Of a DNA stretch of 64,000 nt, positions 12,214 through 24,500 are shown piece after piece. The DNA is from Tetradesmus obliquus. Its lineage: Eukaryota; Chlorophyta; Chlorophyceae; Sphaeropleales; Scenedesmaceae. The stretch spans positions 3,384,501 to 3,448,500 of the forward strand of contig CP126201.1 in NCBI GenBank assembly GCA_030272155.1, written 5' to 3'. Every line of letters starts with the position of its first letter. Within the stretch, counting starts at the first letter, position 1. A program made the translations under genes and the position numbers. The notes under the pieces are model-generated. The model ran no database searches, was not told where the DNA came from, and was given only the letters and a program-made list of their open reading frames with translations.

Positions 12214-14090
12214 TTGGCGCACTTTGCTGTGTTGATTTGCTGTTTAGATTGGCTGTGCAGAGGGGCGTTCAAGGACTGTTGGGTGAACTGCAACGCACAC
12301 CTATTTTCTATTTCAACACAGCAGCACGAGCAGTGTGGCTGGCCTTGCTTTGCAGGCGGCGGTGGGTGCGTGGCCTGCTGCTGCATGTGGTTTGTGATAT
12401 GCGAGAGACAATGTGCAAAACGGGGTGTTCAGAGATGTTCAAGGACGGTTGGGTGACGTGCGACGCACAGCAACTTTCATCGCAGCAGCATGGGCAGTGG
12501 GGCTGGCATTGCTCTGCAGGCGGCGGTGGATGCATGCCCTGCTGCTGCCTATGGTTTGTGATATGCGCGAGACGATGTGCAAAGTAGGGTGCATGTGGCA
12601 CTGCAGCAGCACAGGCAGTGGGGCTGGCCTTTGCAAGCGCCTGCTCAGCATCAAGCATGATGCTTAATTAAGTGTGGTTGTAGCTACAGGTAACACTGCT
12701 GGATTGCACCTGTTGGGAGTGACTTGTTGTGAGTGCATGTGCAGCAGTGTCGCTGGCAGCGAGTCACTGCGTATTGCCATGTGTGACTGCAGGTAGCCTG
12801 CCTAGGTGTCTGGTGAACCCTACTTGTAAAGGGGCATGTGTTTACAGAGTGATTGAATTGTGTGCAGAGGGGTGTGGTGGTGAACCTCCACACCAAAGCA
12901 TATAGTTGTTGGTCACAGCTGCTGATTTGACTAGCGGCAGGCTGCCGCCGCGGCAGCCAGGGCTATACAAGGGCTGAGGTCTTCTTCTTGGCATGCTCTT
13001 GACAGTCGTGCATGGAGCAAAAAACGTATGTGCACGATATAGATTGATCTTGAACTCTGGTTGGAGCTTGTGATGCAGCCAGCAGTCTGTGCTGATGCAG
13101 CTGCTGCTCACTGCACAGCACACATATGCATGTGACAGCTGTCCTTCAAGGACACAAAGTTTGCAGGTCGATTCATGAAGCAGCACGGCAATGGTTGCTG
13201 CAAACAGCAAAAAGTATTCATCACGTGTACCGTCAGGGGTAAATGAATTGCCGTGCAGTAAAATTCTGCAGGCAGCAGCAGCTACCAAGGCAGGCGCATG
13301 CACTGCCTGAGGCCTGGGGCGCCACCACGTGTGCACACTGTGTCACCGGGTGCCAGCTTGCGTCCTTCCGGCACACTTTGGCCAATCTTTCCATATGAGA
13401 CGATATACCCTTGGTAGCACTAGTGGCGGCCTTGACAGATTTGCATGGCGCAAACAGTCCAGGTAGCTTTGGCAACTACGACAGTTTCCGCCACGCCGGG
13501 ACATCAATGAAAGCTGACGCCCAGCTCTGTGCAATACAAAAACGTAAAATTGCAACGACATATCAACATACGTTACGGCTCTGTTGAAAGTCCCGTATTA
13601 CTGCGCATCAGGCCAGTTAAGAGATTCCCGGCAGGACAGTTCCGCTACAGGACAAGCGTCTAACCAACCTTCCGGAGGATCGGTTGTCACAGGTCAGCTT
13701 GTATGATCATCAGAATATAGCATCAGCTGCAATAGAACCTGCGTGTCGGTTTTGAAGCGTAGTGTCGGAGAACCGCTGGCTCTTTCCTTGCAGCAACTTG
13801 CCTGCAAAATCGTGTTGTCTAGCATAGCTGCATCTTACGCAGCACTCATCAAACCGAATTTGAGGCCTTGCAGCAGCTTCAGCAAGCAAGGCCCAGCACG
13901 GCACAGCCCACCTTCATCCCACATCATGCCATGCCAGCAGCGGCCAACGCCTGATGACTCAAAGCTGTCTTGTACCTTAACTTGACGGCGGCAGCTGCTG
14001 GCTGCCAGCTACCATACCCAGCACTCTATGCACTCACTCACAGTGCATGCACCTGCTGCTTCACTGTTGCGCTGCTGCAGGTGTCGAGTC
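12214..14090. other. Intergenic region between secreted-protein genes 2 and 3
   Basis: Apart from the tandem duplication at 12268-12640, I see no gene or clear regulatory element. Short open frames on both strands lack family character. Confidence 0.5.
12268..12640 (+). repeat. Tandem duplication, about 170-bp unit, 2.3 copies, downstream of secreted-protein gene 2
   Basis: TTCAAGGACTGTTGGGTGA at about 12268 recurs as TTCAAGGACGGTTGGGTGA at 12438. The following 'GGCTGGCxTTGCTxTGCAGGCGGCGGTGG' block and a GCGAGA/GACxATGTGCAAA block recur at the same spacing, with a partial third unit from about 12570. Each unit contains a TTTGCAG/CTGCAG acceptor-like site followed by GCGGCGGTG, so it may be an amplified 3' UTR or exon-edge segment. 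Confidence 0.75.
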
Positions 14091-15744
14091 ATGAGGCCAG
14101 GGCTGCTGTGGTTGGCAGCTTTGCTGCTGCTGGTGAGGGGTACCCCGGTGCTTGGCACATACTGCACAGTGTCTGCCAAACTTTGCTAGCTGTTGAATGA
14201 GCAGCAGACTAAACCATTATTCTGTACAATAGCATCTGCATGCAGGGCGTTCAAGTGTGGCTTTGTGCTCTGGCACGCGGCCTCACGCTGCTTCTGTGTT
14301 GCTGGTGCGATCACCTTCAAGACATCTGCAGCAACCGGCCATGCGCAGTGCTTGCTTGTCTACCCAATTGTAATTCCGTGCCTGCTGCTGTTTCAATGCC
14401 ATGCGCTCCTGCAGGCACATGTCTTCATCGAGCCAGCTTCTCCTGCAGGCCCTGTGCGGGGCTTAGCCCAGGCCAAAACCCTGCTGGGAAAAGGCAAGGA
14501 GGGCAAGGGCAAGGAAGGCAAGGGTAACAGGGCGCCCAGTGACAGAGTGTACCTGGCAAGGTCACCAACGTTTGCGACCCTGCGCATCAACGCTGTGTTT
14601 GATGCTGCCAAGCAGGCGGTGTCCATGGTTGATGCAACTGCTAAGTTTCAGTACTGCTCTGGCCCTCCAGGTGAGGAAACCATGCCCTTGCCTGCATGTT
14701 TGAATCCTGACAGCGCACAGCCGATAAACCTTCATCCTGCTGCTGCTGCTGCTGCTGCTGCAACCAGAGGCCTTGCACAAACACGGCCGATGTTTCTCAG
14801 CAAAATCCGGCCGCCATTCACAGCCGGGTGCTCAACTGCTGTTGCTGGGCAGTCTGTGAAACAGCAGCTGTGGCTGCTGCTGCTCCTGCTCCTCTCTGCC
14901 AAGCAGGAAGAGGGTGCCGGCGTGCCTGTCTGACTGCCGCTGCTGCTCTGCTGCTGCAACCACTGCACATGCAGGCACCACGCAAGCAGAATGCCCAGAT
15001 CAAACAGGCTACTGCACTGGCCACTTTTCAACCTGGAACCCCTGCCAGGCGTGGCCGCAGTACAACTACCCGCCATGTGGCGTCTTCCTGAAGGCCCCAA
15101 AGCGCCAGCCTGTGTCTACTGCAGGTGGATTTGATATTGGCCTCGACATGCTGCTCACCAAAGAGGCTTCATGCGTGCTGCGCAGGCGCAGCAGCAGCCG
15201 CCGCCGCCTGCTGCAGCCACCAGTGCTGGATACAACTACCCTGGACACCACGAGCATCACTCCACTAGCTGACACCACGCTTGACACCATCGTGACGCCG
15301 ATCCTTGACACAAGCGGTGACACAACCACTGTGCCAGTCCTCGGCACCAGCGGTGGCAATACCATCGTCTACATGCCTGGTGATGTGCCAATGGTAGGCA
15401 CAACAGGCGGTTTGGACATCCCAGTTCTGATCACGCCACTGCCAGGAGATACAATGGATACGCCGATCCTCATCACCCCGCCACCACCTGAAAACCCTGA
15501 GGAGCCTGCAATGGTTGATACTGTTGCACCGCCCGAGATGCAAACCGACAGCACTAACTCTGGCTCAAAGCCAGTCCTGGAGTACCGCGGTGGCCCCTGC
15601 ACTGTAAACATCAAGAACATGCCGACGGCTAACGCATGCGCGAGCTTTTCGGGCACTATCTCAACGAGGCTCGGCAGCAAGGTGTTGAGGAGCCTTGGCG
15701 CAGGCGGCGTTTGCGCGCTGGAGGTGCAAGGACTTGAAGCCTGA
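14091..15744 (+). CDS. Secreted Cys-rich cell-wall-like protein, paralogue 3 (C-terminus probably frameshifted)
   Basis: Exons 14091-14132, 14415-14670 and 14975-15744 give 355 residues. Leader exon MRPGLLWLAALLLL ends at a GT donor exactly as in paralogues 1 and 2. Exon 2 contains a Gly/Lys linker and ends AKFQYCSGPPG. Exon 3 contains ECPDQTGYC, WNPCQAWPQYNYPPCG, LKAPKRQ, GGFDIGLDM, an Arg-rich segment and a short Thr/Asp/Pro stalk. The C-terminal domain begins normally (YRGGPCTV...ACASFSG...RLGSKV) but then leaves the family consensus. In the neighbouring frame the conserved RWRCKDL and following Cys residues continue to a stop at 15803-15805. A one- or two-base change near 15701-15720, or an unseen splice, would explain this. 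Confidence 0.72.
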
Positions 15745-17945
15745 CTTTTGCCGTTCTGATGCGTGCGAGGCGGAGATTCCTCCACTTCCCGAGCCGGGTA
15801 ACTGAGCTGTGCTGTCTTGATGTGTGCGGCGCCTAAATAACCTGGGCTGCGCCTGAGCTGCGTGGGCTGCAGATCCTTCGGTGCTGCACATGGAGTGTGG
15901 AGAGGAATGCCAGGGACGTTGTTTGTTGCGGCGAAAGACAGCAGATTGTTGGTCGCAACAGAATGTGATGCTTGCTGGCTGGGGTCGGTTTGTTTGAATG
16001 CAGAGGATGCTGCTGAGCAAAAACAATAGTGTGCTGGCTGTCCATGTCGGGCACAACATCACGACGTGGCATGTATGAAGCGCTGGCCAGCAGTGTGCTT
16101 CACTGTGCTGCGCGGCAATGAGCGTGCCAGCAAAATGCAGTCGTAAAGACCGTTGAACAGTATTGCAAGTACGCGAGTCGGTGTTCAAAGCATCACCTGT
16201 TTTGGCAGATGCAGCATGCTGGATTGCCTGTGCTGTGGATGTTGTGATTTGCTCTTGGCTCCTTGCAGCACTGTTGTAGGCTGGTGCACGGACTGCTGCA
16301 CACTGAGATGAACAACTGTGGGCAACGGTGGGCTTCTGCATCATAACAGCCAACGGTGAAACCAAGAAAAAGGGCGAAACACAGCAGAGGCAGATGCTGC
16401 CAGCTGACCAGGCGAGCACGGGTCGCAGCTAGTACTCTTTTAATGATGCCAGAAGCTGGAGTGTACAGCATGCATGCTGTCAGATGTCGAGGCATGTTCT
16501 GAGCATGGTTTTACCTGCATGTTGAGCTGCTGCTTGTGGGCGTTTCAGTGGGCGTCAAAGGTCTGAGAGATGGTGTGACGATGGTGTGATGGTGACTACC
16601 TGGCGAAGGTTTCAGTGAAGCTGCATATCCTGGTACTGCCTGATGGGCACAGCGCTTGCCTTACTTTAAGCATTGCATGGTGCTGTACATGCAAACCATA
16701 CACACACGTGCATGCACGCAATACTGTGTCGTTCCACATACACTGCTAATGCACAGCAGGGCGACTGAGCTTTTCCTGTGGTGCTATCAATACTGAGTCT
16801 GCCGCCAGCAGGCAGTGCCAGCGCATGCACGTTGCTGTTCGTGCTGTAGTGCTGAAGAGTTGCCCTGCAGGGCAGCTGCGCTGCTGTCTTGATACGTGAC
16901 TATGCATAGCCTCAGGTTGTACTTGCATAGTGCTTGTTGTGTTGCCGAGCACAGGAAACAGGGGATACACAGCTGGACAGAATATACGTGGCTGGGTTGA
17001 CGGTGTCAAACACTGTGCAATCCTTACTTATACATGGCGGCGGAAAAGCTCTCCGCCCGGCGGGACTCTAGCATTTGAAGTTTCATAGAGAAAATACAGT
17101 ACTGCCCTGTACCTGTCCCCAACACAATGATGGTTTGCAGAAAGAAGCGACTGTGGTATTCTCACTGCTGCACTGTGGTGGATGCCACCACTGCACTTGG
17201 TCAGACTACACCTGTTGGGGTTACTGTCTTGTCACTGAAATTGCATACCGTGTATGGTGGAGCTTGCAGGCAGGTGAATTTACACAACCTGCAGCACTTC
17301 CAACTATGTCACTGCTGGTTTCAAAACATTGTGGTTCATGGTGCATGCCTCGTTGGAGGTTGTTTGCAATGCAAGTGTCGGGCAGCATGTACCCAATGGT
17401 TGACAGCTGGTATATTTCCCGGGGCAACAATATTTTCATTCTCAAACACGATGGTTTTTGACGCCCACCCAGCAGCGGCAGCAGCAGCAGCAGCAGCAGG
17501 ATGTGCAGCAGCAAATGTTGCTGTGACAGCACAGGCAGTAGCAGCAAAACATGTGCTGGTGTGCAGCAGATGTTGATGACAAAAGCACAAGCACAACTTG
17601 GCAAAACTAATGTTCTAAACCGGCACACCGCGTTTTTAAACGTTTGTGTGTTGACGTTCTAGTCACAGTGGCATTGTTGCAGTGCAGCCTGACCGCCTGA
17701 CCTGTCAGGCCAGACGCAAACAAACGAGGTTTCATAACTGCGTTGACTGATACCAAGCAGGAAGCCAGCTACAGATGAAATACAACCATGTACTTTGCAG
17801 CACTGTTATGTTCAGTAGAGCAGGACACAATCCGTTTAGCTGTAGTGGTGCACGGACTTCTTCGCTGTCTCTGGTTTTTCTACAGTACGGTGAACGATTG
17901 TTCGCCGTTTTCTGTTTTATATAGACCGCTCAAAACGAATCACCA
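15745..17945. other. Intergenic region
   Basis: Holds the out-of-frame remainder of the secreted-protein C-terminus (to 15805). The rest shows no gene I can support. A TTTATATAG sequence at 17916-17924 lies 22 bases before the next proposed ATG and could be a TATA-like element, though it sits very close to that start. Confidence 0.45.
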
Positions 17946-19102
17946 TTGATGAGCTTCCCTGCAAGTGCTCTGCTAGGAAACAGATGCAGCAGCCTACCAG
18001 TGGCAGCAGGCGCCCCACGTGGTGGCTCTCGTGGTGGTGCACGGGCAGGTTATCAAATTTGCCGAAACAGCAGCAACCAAACGCCACAGGAGCTGCTTCG
18101 TGAGGACTCTGCCAGCCGTGGAACTGCCACAACACATGCCACCACCCCAAACCCCATCCAGCAGCGGCGTCTGCAGCTGCAGCTGCGGCAAACAGATTTG
18201 ATTTTTCAGCAGCCAGATTCAGTTCCAAGCTCATGCAACCATTTCAATGGCACTTGGCAAGCAGTGGAGGTGCTGCGCGAGCAGGTGGCAGCACTAGGAG
18301 GGTGCTGCTACATGTTCACAGGGGCCACAGCAGCATTCCTGCAAGGCGCTGAAGTCCCTGCACACCAGCTGCAGCAGCAGCTGACCCTCACTGTGCAGTG
18401 GGACTTCATGCAGCAGCTGCACGCGCAGCTTGCAGCACAGTTGCAGCAACCGCCTGGGCCTATAATGCGCTGCCCTGGCGGCCAATTCTTCACAGCTAGC
18501 ATCAGCAACCAGGCAGTACAAATAGCATGTGAGCTCAACACAGTGCTGCAGATGAATCCAAACAGGGTAGCCATAGATCAGCAGCAGAAAAGCAGTAGAG
18601 CAGCCCCTGGCAGGCAGCTATGGTGCGAATCGCTGCTGTCTGTGCGCAGCAGCAGGGGAGCAGCCCCTGAGCTGGTGGCATGCGTGAATGCGCGCTTGCA
18701 GGAAATGCAAGCTGAGCTGACGTACGCAAATGCCCAGGTGAGCAGCAAAGCCGCTGCAGTGCTGTGATGCGTGTACAAGCCTAGCTACGTGCAGGCTCTT
18801 GGGCAGCCTTTCCAGCAGCTACTGCAAGCGGGATGATGTTGGATTGTGCAGCTGTGCTGACATCACCCTGCTCAACTGCTGGTGCCTGCTGAACTTGTGG
18901 CATAAATTCTCTTTCAGAATGACAAAGCGCTCTGTCTTTTTGCGTTGTGGGTGTGCAGGTGTGGGCGCAGGCAGAGGCAGCAGACGCGTGGCTGAACAAG
19001 GTCGGCAGCCCTGCCGAGGCAGCAGCATGGTTGCAGCAGGACCCGCTGCTGCGGCTGGGGCGGCAGCTGTGCAGGCATTTGCCGGAGGACTTGGCAGGTT
19101 GG

Positions 19103-19142
<40 letters not shown>

Positions 19143-20830
19143 TCGCTGCAGTATAAGCGAGTACCAGCTGAAGAGCAGTTGCCGCACGGATTGTGTCAGT
19201 GCACGGCAGCCAGCAGTTGCTGCGGCGCAGGCAAGGGTTTGTTTGACATGATGTTCACCCGCAGCTGCACAAGCCCAACACGTTTGAGTTGCTGTCTATC
19301 ACAACAGTCCACTTGCATCAGTCGCAAGCATTAGTCAATTTAAACAGATGTCCTGAAGTAGGCAGCACCTTCAAATGCACTCTGCAGGTGTCAAGCTGAT
19401 CAACTTGATGGGCTCAAACGGCACCAAAGCAGTCGCAGCAGCACTGATGGGCGCAGCCGTGACATGCGTGGACATCTCACCCTCCAACGCGCAGTATGGA
19501 CAGCAGCTGGCCGCAGCGGCTGGCGTGGAGGTGGCTTTTGTGGTGTCTGATGTGCTGCAGCTGCATCCCAAAGAACATCATGGTGAGCAGCGGTGCAGCT
19601 GGCTGCAGCAGACTGAAAGGTGTGAATGATGCCGCACAATACTGACATATTGGCCTCGCTGTTGCTTCAGCAGCGCTTGTGGTGTCTGATGTGCTGCAGC
19701 TGCTCAGCATGAGTTGCATGGTGAGCAGCTTGTACAGCTGGCTGCAGCAGGCGGCGCAGCTGTGCCAAGTGCCGCGCTGCATCATGCAACATGATGTTGG
19801 GTGGCAGGCGCTGCTGCGGCAGTGTTGCTAGTGCTGGCAGTTGGATCCATGCAACAGCTGGTGTGCATGCAGCAGCGGTACACAGCTGCAGATTGGGTTG
19901 TGGTCCACATGACTGCTTGCACTGCTTACTCCTTGCTCAACCTTTGCATCCCTGAATGTACTGCTGCCTGCATGAACCTGCAGGGCAGTACAATATTGTA
20001 CTGCAGGAGCTAGGCGTGCTGCACTACTTTGCTGACCTGCCTAAATGACTGCTTGCACTGCTCACTCCTCGCTCAAATTTTGCATCCCTGAATGTACTGC
20101 TGCCTGCCTGCACCTGCAGGGCAGTACGACATTGTACTGCTAGAGCTAGGCGTGCTGCACTACTTTGTGGATCTGCTGCCCCTGATGGCCAAAGTGGCGC
20201 AGCTGTTGGCCCCTGGCGGCAGGCTGCTGCTGCGTGAGTTTCACCCAATGTCCACGAAGCTCATTAGCTCAAAGGGCAAGAAGCATAAGGTGGCTGGCGA
20301 CTACTTCTCACAGGTGCGGGAGCTGCCGTGCTTGCCTTTGACAGCAGGTGCTGCAGCTGCGTCTGGAAGTGGAGCAGCTCTGACTACCCGTTGATTGTGT
20401 AGGGTATACACTACATACGTAGTGCGTGGTACATCGTACCCAGCCCCATCTTTAGTGCATTGCTGGGGCACCACTGCCAGCTGGTGCCCTTGAGAGTAAT
20501 GCGACTTCTGCTGTGCGCGGCGTGCTGCGTGCTGAAGTGGATTGTGTGCTGCTGCTGTTCCTGCAGACCTTGGTGGACAGCCAAGTGGCGTACAGCAAGT
20601 ACAACACCAACACCAACAGCAGCAGCAGCAGCGACAGCAGCACAGCAGGCAGAGTGCGCCTGCGGCAGTGGACTCTTGGCGAGGTGGTGAGCAGCGTTGC
20701 TGCTGCTGGGCTGGTGCTGCAAGTGCTTGAGGAGGAGCCGGGAGTGAAGCTGGCTGACGCAGGCCTGCCCAAGCTGTTCACACTTGTGGCTCAAAAGCCT
20801 GCAGGAGATGTACTCGGTTCAAGCAGGTAG
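17946..20830 (+). CDS. Class I SAM-dependent methyltransferase with N-terminal nucleotidyltransferase-like domain
   Basis: Exons 17946-18737, 18959-19097, 19388-19582, 20120-20313 and 20567-20830 give 527 residues in consistent phase. After a low-complexity N-terminus (about residues 1-95), residues about 100-260 contain WQAVEVLREQVAALGGCCYM, GATAAFLQGAEVP and QLTLTVQWDF. This is the pattern I would expect of a degenerate MNT-type nucleotidyltransferase fold (inference, weak). From exon 3 a methyltransferase follows: motif I as LMGSNGTKAVAAALMGAA, acidic cofactor loop VTCVDIS, VVSDVLQL, then YDIVLLELGVLHYF, LLAPGGRLLLREFHP, and a C-terminal RLRQWTLGEVVSSVAAAG...FTLVAQK block. This version of motif I and the ELGVLHYF/EFHP blocks is, from memory, typical of a bacterial (Firmicutes-type) family, so bacterial origin is possible. 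Substrate unknown. Introns 3 contain duplicated exon edges. Confidence 0.8.
19108..19142 (+). repeat. (CAG)n microsatellite just after a donor site
   Basis: About eleven CAG triplets start about ten bases after the donor at 19098 in intron 2 of the methyltransferase gene. If the intron were retained they would read as poly-Gln. Confidence 0.8.
19670..20045 (+). repeat. Spare exon-edge copies in methyltransferase intron 3
   Basis: Two separate events. At about 19678-19760 the end of exon 3 (TGGTGTCTGATGTGCTGCAG) and the following donor/intron are repeated. At 19909-20045 about 130 bases comprising the end of intron 3 and the start of exon 4 are duplicated; the spare copy reads QYNIVL-like sequence but has a shift and a TAG. 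The working exon 4 begins at 20120. Confidence 0.8.
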
Positions 20831-21500
20831 CATGGCCTGGCTGGGTAGCATGGCCTGGCTTCCAGGGGCTGGTTGGCTACTAGCCAGCAGCAAGTCACCT
20901 GTGTGCCTAGTTCTCTTGTGCAGCAGTATGCATGAGCGGGGTTGTAGGGATCAGAAGCCAGCTGTGGTGTTCGTGGCAGGGCTGCATGTGCGAGACGCAG
21001 CTTGCGCTACGTCTCTGCTGACATGTTGCTGGCCACCTGACTGGCGAACTGGCTCCCTTGCGGTGGTACAACAGAACTCAGAAACCCATGTGGCAGCATC
21101 CTCACCGACTTGAACAGTCGGCGTGTCATATGGCTTCTGAGTTGGCAGCCCACAGATCATCTCCTGCTGCAGGCTGTGGAGCAGCAGTAGCAGTAGCGTC
21201 AGTACAATACCTGTACCCCGGCGGTTTGCTGATGTGTAACACATGAGCTGGCCACATGGCACTGCGTTGCCCAGTGACCACCTGTTGCATGCTCTGTATG
21301 TATCAGTATAGCTGCATCACCGCGGAAAGCACGAATTAATCATAGGCGCGTATGTGCCCGTTGAACAGCAACACTGCCCAGGCAGCAGTGAGCGCAGTGC
21401 AATGGGCCCCGTCTGATTGCCTGGAAATGGAGCACAACTGCCTTTAAGATAGACTATGGATATGTGAGGACGGGCAGCAGCTTCAACCAGCAGCAAAACG
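20831..21500. other. Intergenic region
   Basis: 3' flank of the methyltransferase gene and presumed promoter of the PP4R3 gene; contains two tandem copies of AGCATGGCCTGGCT (about 20828 and 20847). No gene seen. Confidence 0.5.
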
Positions 21501-24500
21501 ATGCAGCCCCAGCAGAGTTCCGCTGGGCAACCGCCTGGGCTGCATAGAGTGAAGTTGTATAAGTTAAACGAAACAGGAGGATGGGACGACAAAGGAACTG
21601 GACTAGTAAGCATCGGGCCCATGGAGTTTGCAAACCATGCCTCCAACTCTGTCGGCCTGGTTGTGATCGGAGAAGAAACGCAGAAGATGCTCATGGTGCA
21701 CCGGATCTTGCACGAGGATATTTACAACCGGCAAGGTACGTTGCGTGTGCAGGCGTGGCACATGTGTGCTGCCACTGGGTGCCTGACCCTTGGGGTAGCA
21801 CTGACGTTCATTGCACCTTCCGCGCAGACGAGACCATCATTACTTGGACTGATCCAGACATTGGCACTGATGTGGCGCTTAGCTTTCAGGAGGGGCAAGG
21901 CTGCAATGCCATTTGGTGAGTTGCAGCAGTAGCAGCTGTCAAGCATCTGCTCCGGCAGACGTCTGCTGCTGCAGGAGCCCTTACTGACCCTCAACTGCGT
22001 GATTGCAGGCAGCACATTGTCAGGGTGCAGACAGACGCAGATCCCAAGCACCCAGGTGAGCTGTTGGGGTCGCAAAGCATGGACAGCAGCAGCACCTGGT
22101 GTAGCAGCAAGCGTGAATTCGAATTGCCTGCAGTTGCTGCTATTATGACGTGTGCCTGTTCTGTAGCAATATGCATCAAGACGTGTGTAGGTGACTTGGT
22201 TGTGATGTTGCATGTCTTAGCATGCCACACCGCAAGAACTCAGCACTTGAGCAGCAGCCTGCTGTGGCAGTGTGAGCAAACCTGCATCGCGTGTGTGTTC
22301 ACGCTACCTTGATCGTACAGGCGACTTCACACACTTCTTGGGGCTGCGTCTTGTTGAAAGTAACTGCTGCTCTGCCGTGTTTCCGTCTTATGTTTCTGTC
22401 TGGATGTAGATCACCGGCGGCGGGTGATCGACGAGTTTGATGGGCCAGTGGGTCACCTAGATGGTGCGTACGTGCCCCAGCTTGCGCGCAGCTTTCAGCA
22501 GCAGCAGCAGCAGCTTCAGCAGCACTGTTATGTGCTGGTAGCGTAATCACGGCTAGGGCGCGCTTAAGCAGCCGACGTGTCTTTGCTGCTGGAGGGTATC
22601 AGCCGGCTGCCTCTGTATGAAAGTGCAGTGGCTAGTCTTGCAGGCTGATGGCAGGCATGCGTTAGGGCAAAAGCTCGGCCAGGTCATGTCAGCAGCTGCT
22701 ATTAGTTGATCCCCCTGCAGGTTTTTGACATTCAGCAGTAGACCGCCTGGTGCATGATGTCTGTCATGTGCTGCTGAAGATTCTGCGGCAGTGCAGCAGC
22801 AGCTGTCGTCTTGGCTAGGCCATGCTTTTGCTTGCAGCAGTGTGCAGTGTATGCAGGGTGGTTTGCTTGGCATTTATGTTGGCAAGGCGCGCAATTGTTC
22901 AGCTGCACAACTCGGCTCTGAAACTCCGGCAGGCCTGGCAGTCAGTAGCTGTTGCTGGCTTGTGTGATGCCTAGAACTATACAATGATGCTTATGTTCAG
23001 CTGCAAGGCCCAGCCTAGTGCTCTGCTGACGATGTGATGTTGGTTGCCTGTGTCTGCTGTGCTGCAGGCGACTACCTGCATCATGACGTGGCAGACATGG
23101 CGGGCGCTGGCCACGTTGAGCTGCCAGCAGCAGAAATGGCAAACCTGGAGGAGATTGCCAAGGTGTGGCATGCACCAGAAGATGCAGCAGCTTGCAAACC
23201 ATCAAACATAGCTTACCGGAACGTGCAGCACATGGCACCCTGACAACAGAACAGCAACACCAGCAAGGGCGGCTGCAATGGATGTCTGTGCGCAGCACCT
23301 GCCTCGTTGCATATCGCTGTATTTTGCAGCCAGGCGTGCTGTCACAGTGGTGGTGCTGTTGGTGCTGCTGCTTGTGCTGCAGGTGCTGGCTCACGTGCCA
23401 CCCATGCAGCGGGAGCGAGTGGCGCAGCTGCTGATGATGCCCAACTACCTGCGCAAGCTGCTGGACATCTTCAGGGTGAGGCAGCGCTGTCCTGCAAGCA
23501 GCAGCACAGGCTTCCTGCAAGCAGTGGCGCGGGTGTCCTGCAAGGTGGCAGCAGCAGTAGCGGGCAGCAGGGCGGCAGCTGGTAATGCAGCACGCCACAG
23601 CATTGTTTGTGCGGCTGAGGGCATGGCGCAGCCAACAATGGGCGGCTATAGGCGCATGGGATCGGGCAACAGCTGTGGGGCACAGCATGCATCGCCCTAG
23701 ACACGGCATGCTGCTGTGAATATCACGCTTGCGCCACCATCTGTAGCAGCGATAGCAACGACTGTGCACCACGCCTTACTGTCACCTTTGTTGCCAATCA
23801 CAGCTCGCATGTTGACAAGTTTATGCAACTCTGGTTGCTTGCTGCCTACCTGCCTGCAGCAATGTGAGGACCTGGAGGACCTGCCCAGCCTGCACCACAT
23901 GTTCAGGCTCATGCGCAGCATCATCATGCTCAACGACACGCAGGTGCGTGTGTGCAAGGACTCGAGGCAGCAGCAGCAGCCTTTGCAGCAGCGGAGGCAG
24001 CAGTGGCGGCAGCAGGAGCAGCAGCAGTGCTGGCAGCAGGAGCAGCAGAAGCTGCGGTAGAAATAGGCGATCACGAATGAGCTAGTTGGCTGAGCATGAA
24101 CATGCAGCTGCGGACACTCACAACATGCTTGCAGGAAACCCCGCAGGGCAAATGCAGGCCATGTCTAGCAACTTGTGCGCTACGTGCTCACTGCTACCTC
24201 ACACACTCAACATGTCTTCTGCTCCATGTCTTATGCACTGCTTGATGCTTATTGCTTGATGTCGCATGCCTGCAGCTGCTGGACGAGCTGCTCAACATGT
24301 CTTCTGCTCCATGTCTCATGCACTGCTTTGCCGCGTGCGGTTGGTTTGGTGCCTGCAGTTGCTGGATGAGCTGCTCAAGGAGGAGCATGTGATGGGCGTG
24401 ATCGGCTGCCTGGAGTACGACCCAGACCTGCAGACGCCGCAGCAGCACCGCAACTTCCTGCAGACAGCGGTTGTGTTCAAGGAGGTGGTGCCCATCACCA

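Noticed and set aside
15661-16419. 252-codon minus-strand open frame
   Set aside because: Overlaps the end of secreted-protein gene 3 on the other strand and shows no recognisable domain.
22942-23772. 276-codon minus-strand open frame
   Set aside because: Covers PP4R3 exons 5-6 on the opposite strand and has composition typical of a shadow frame.
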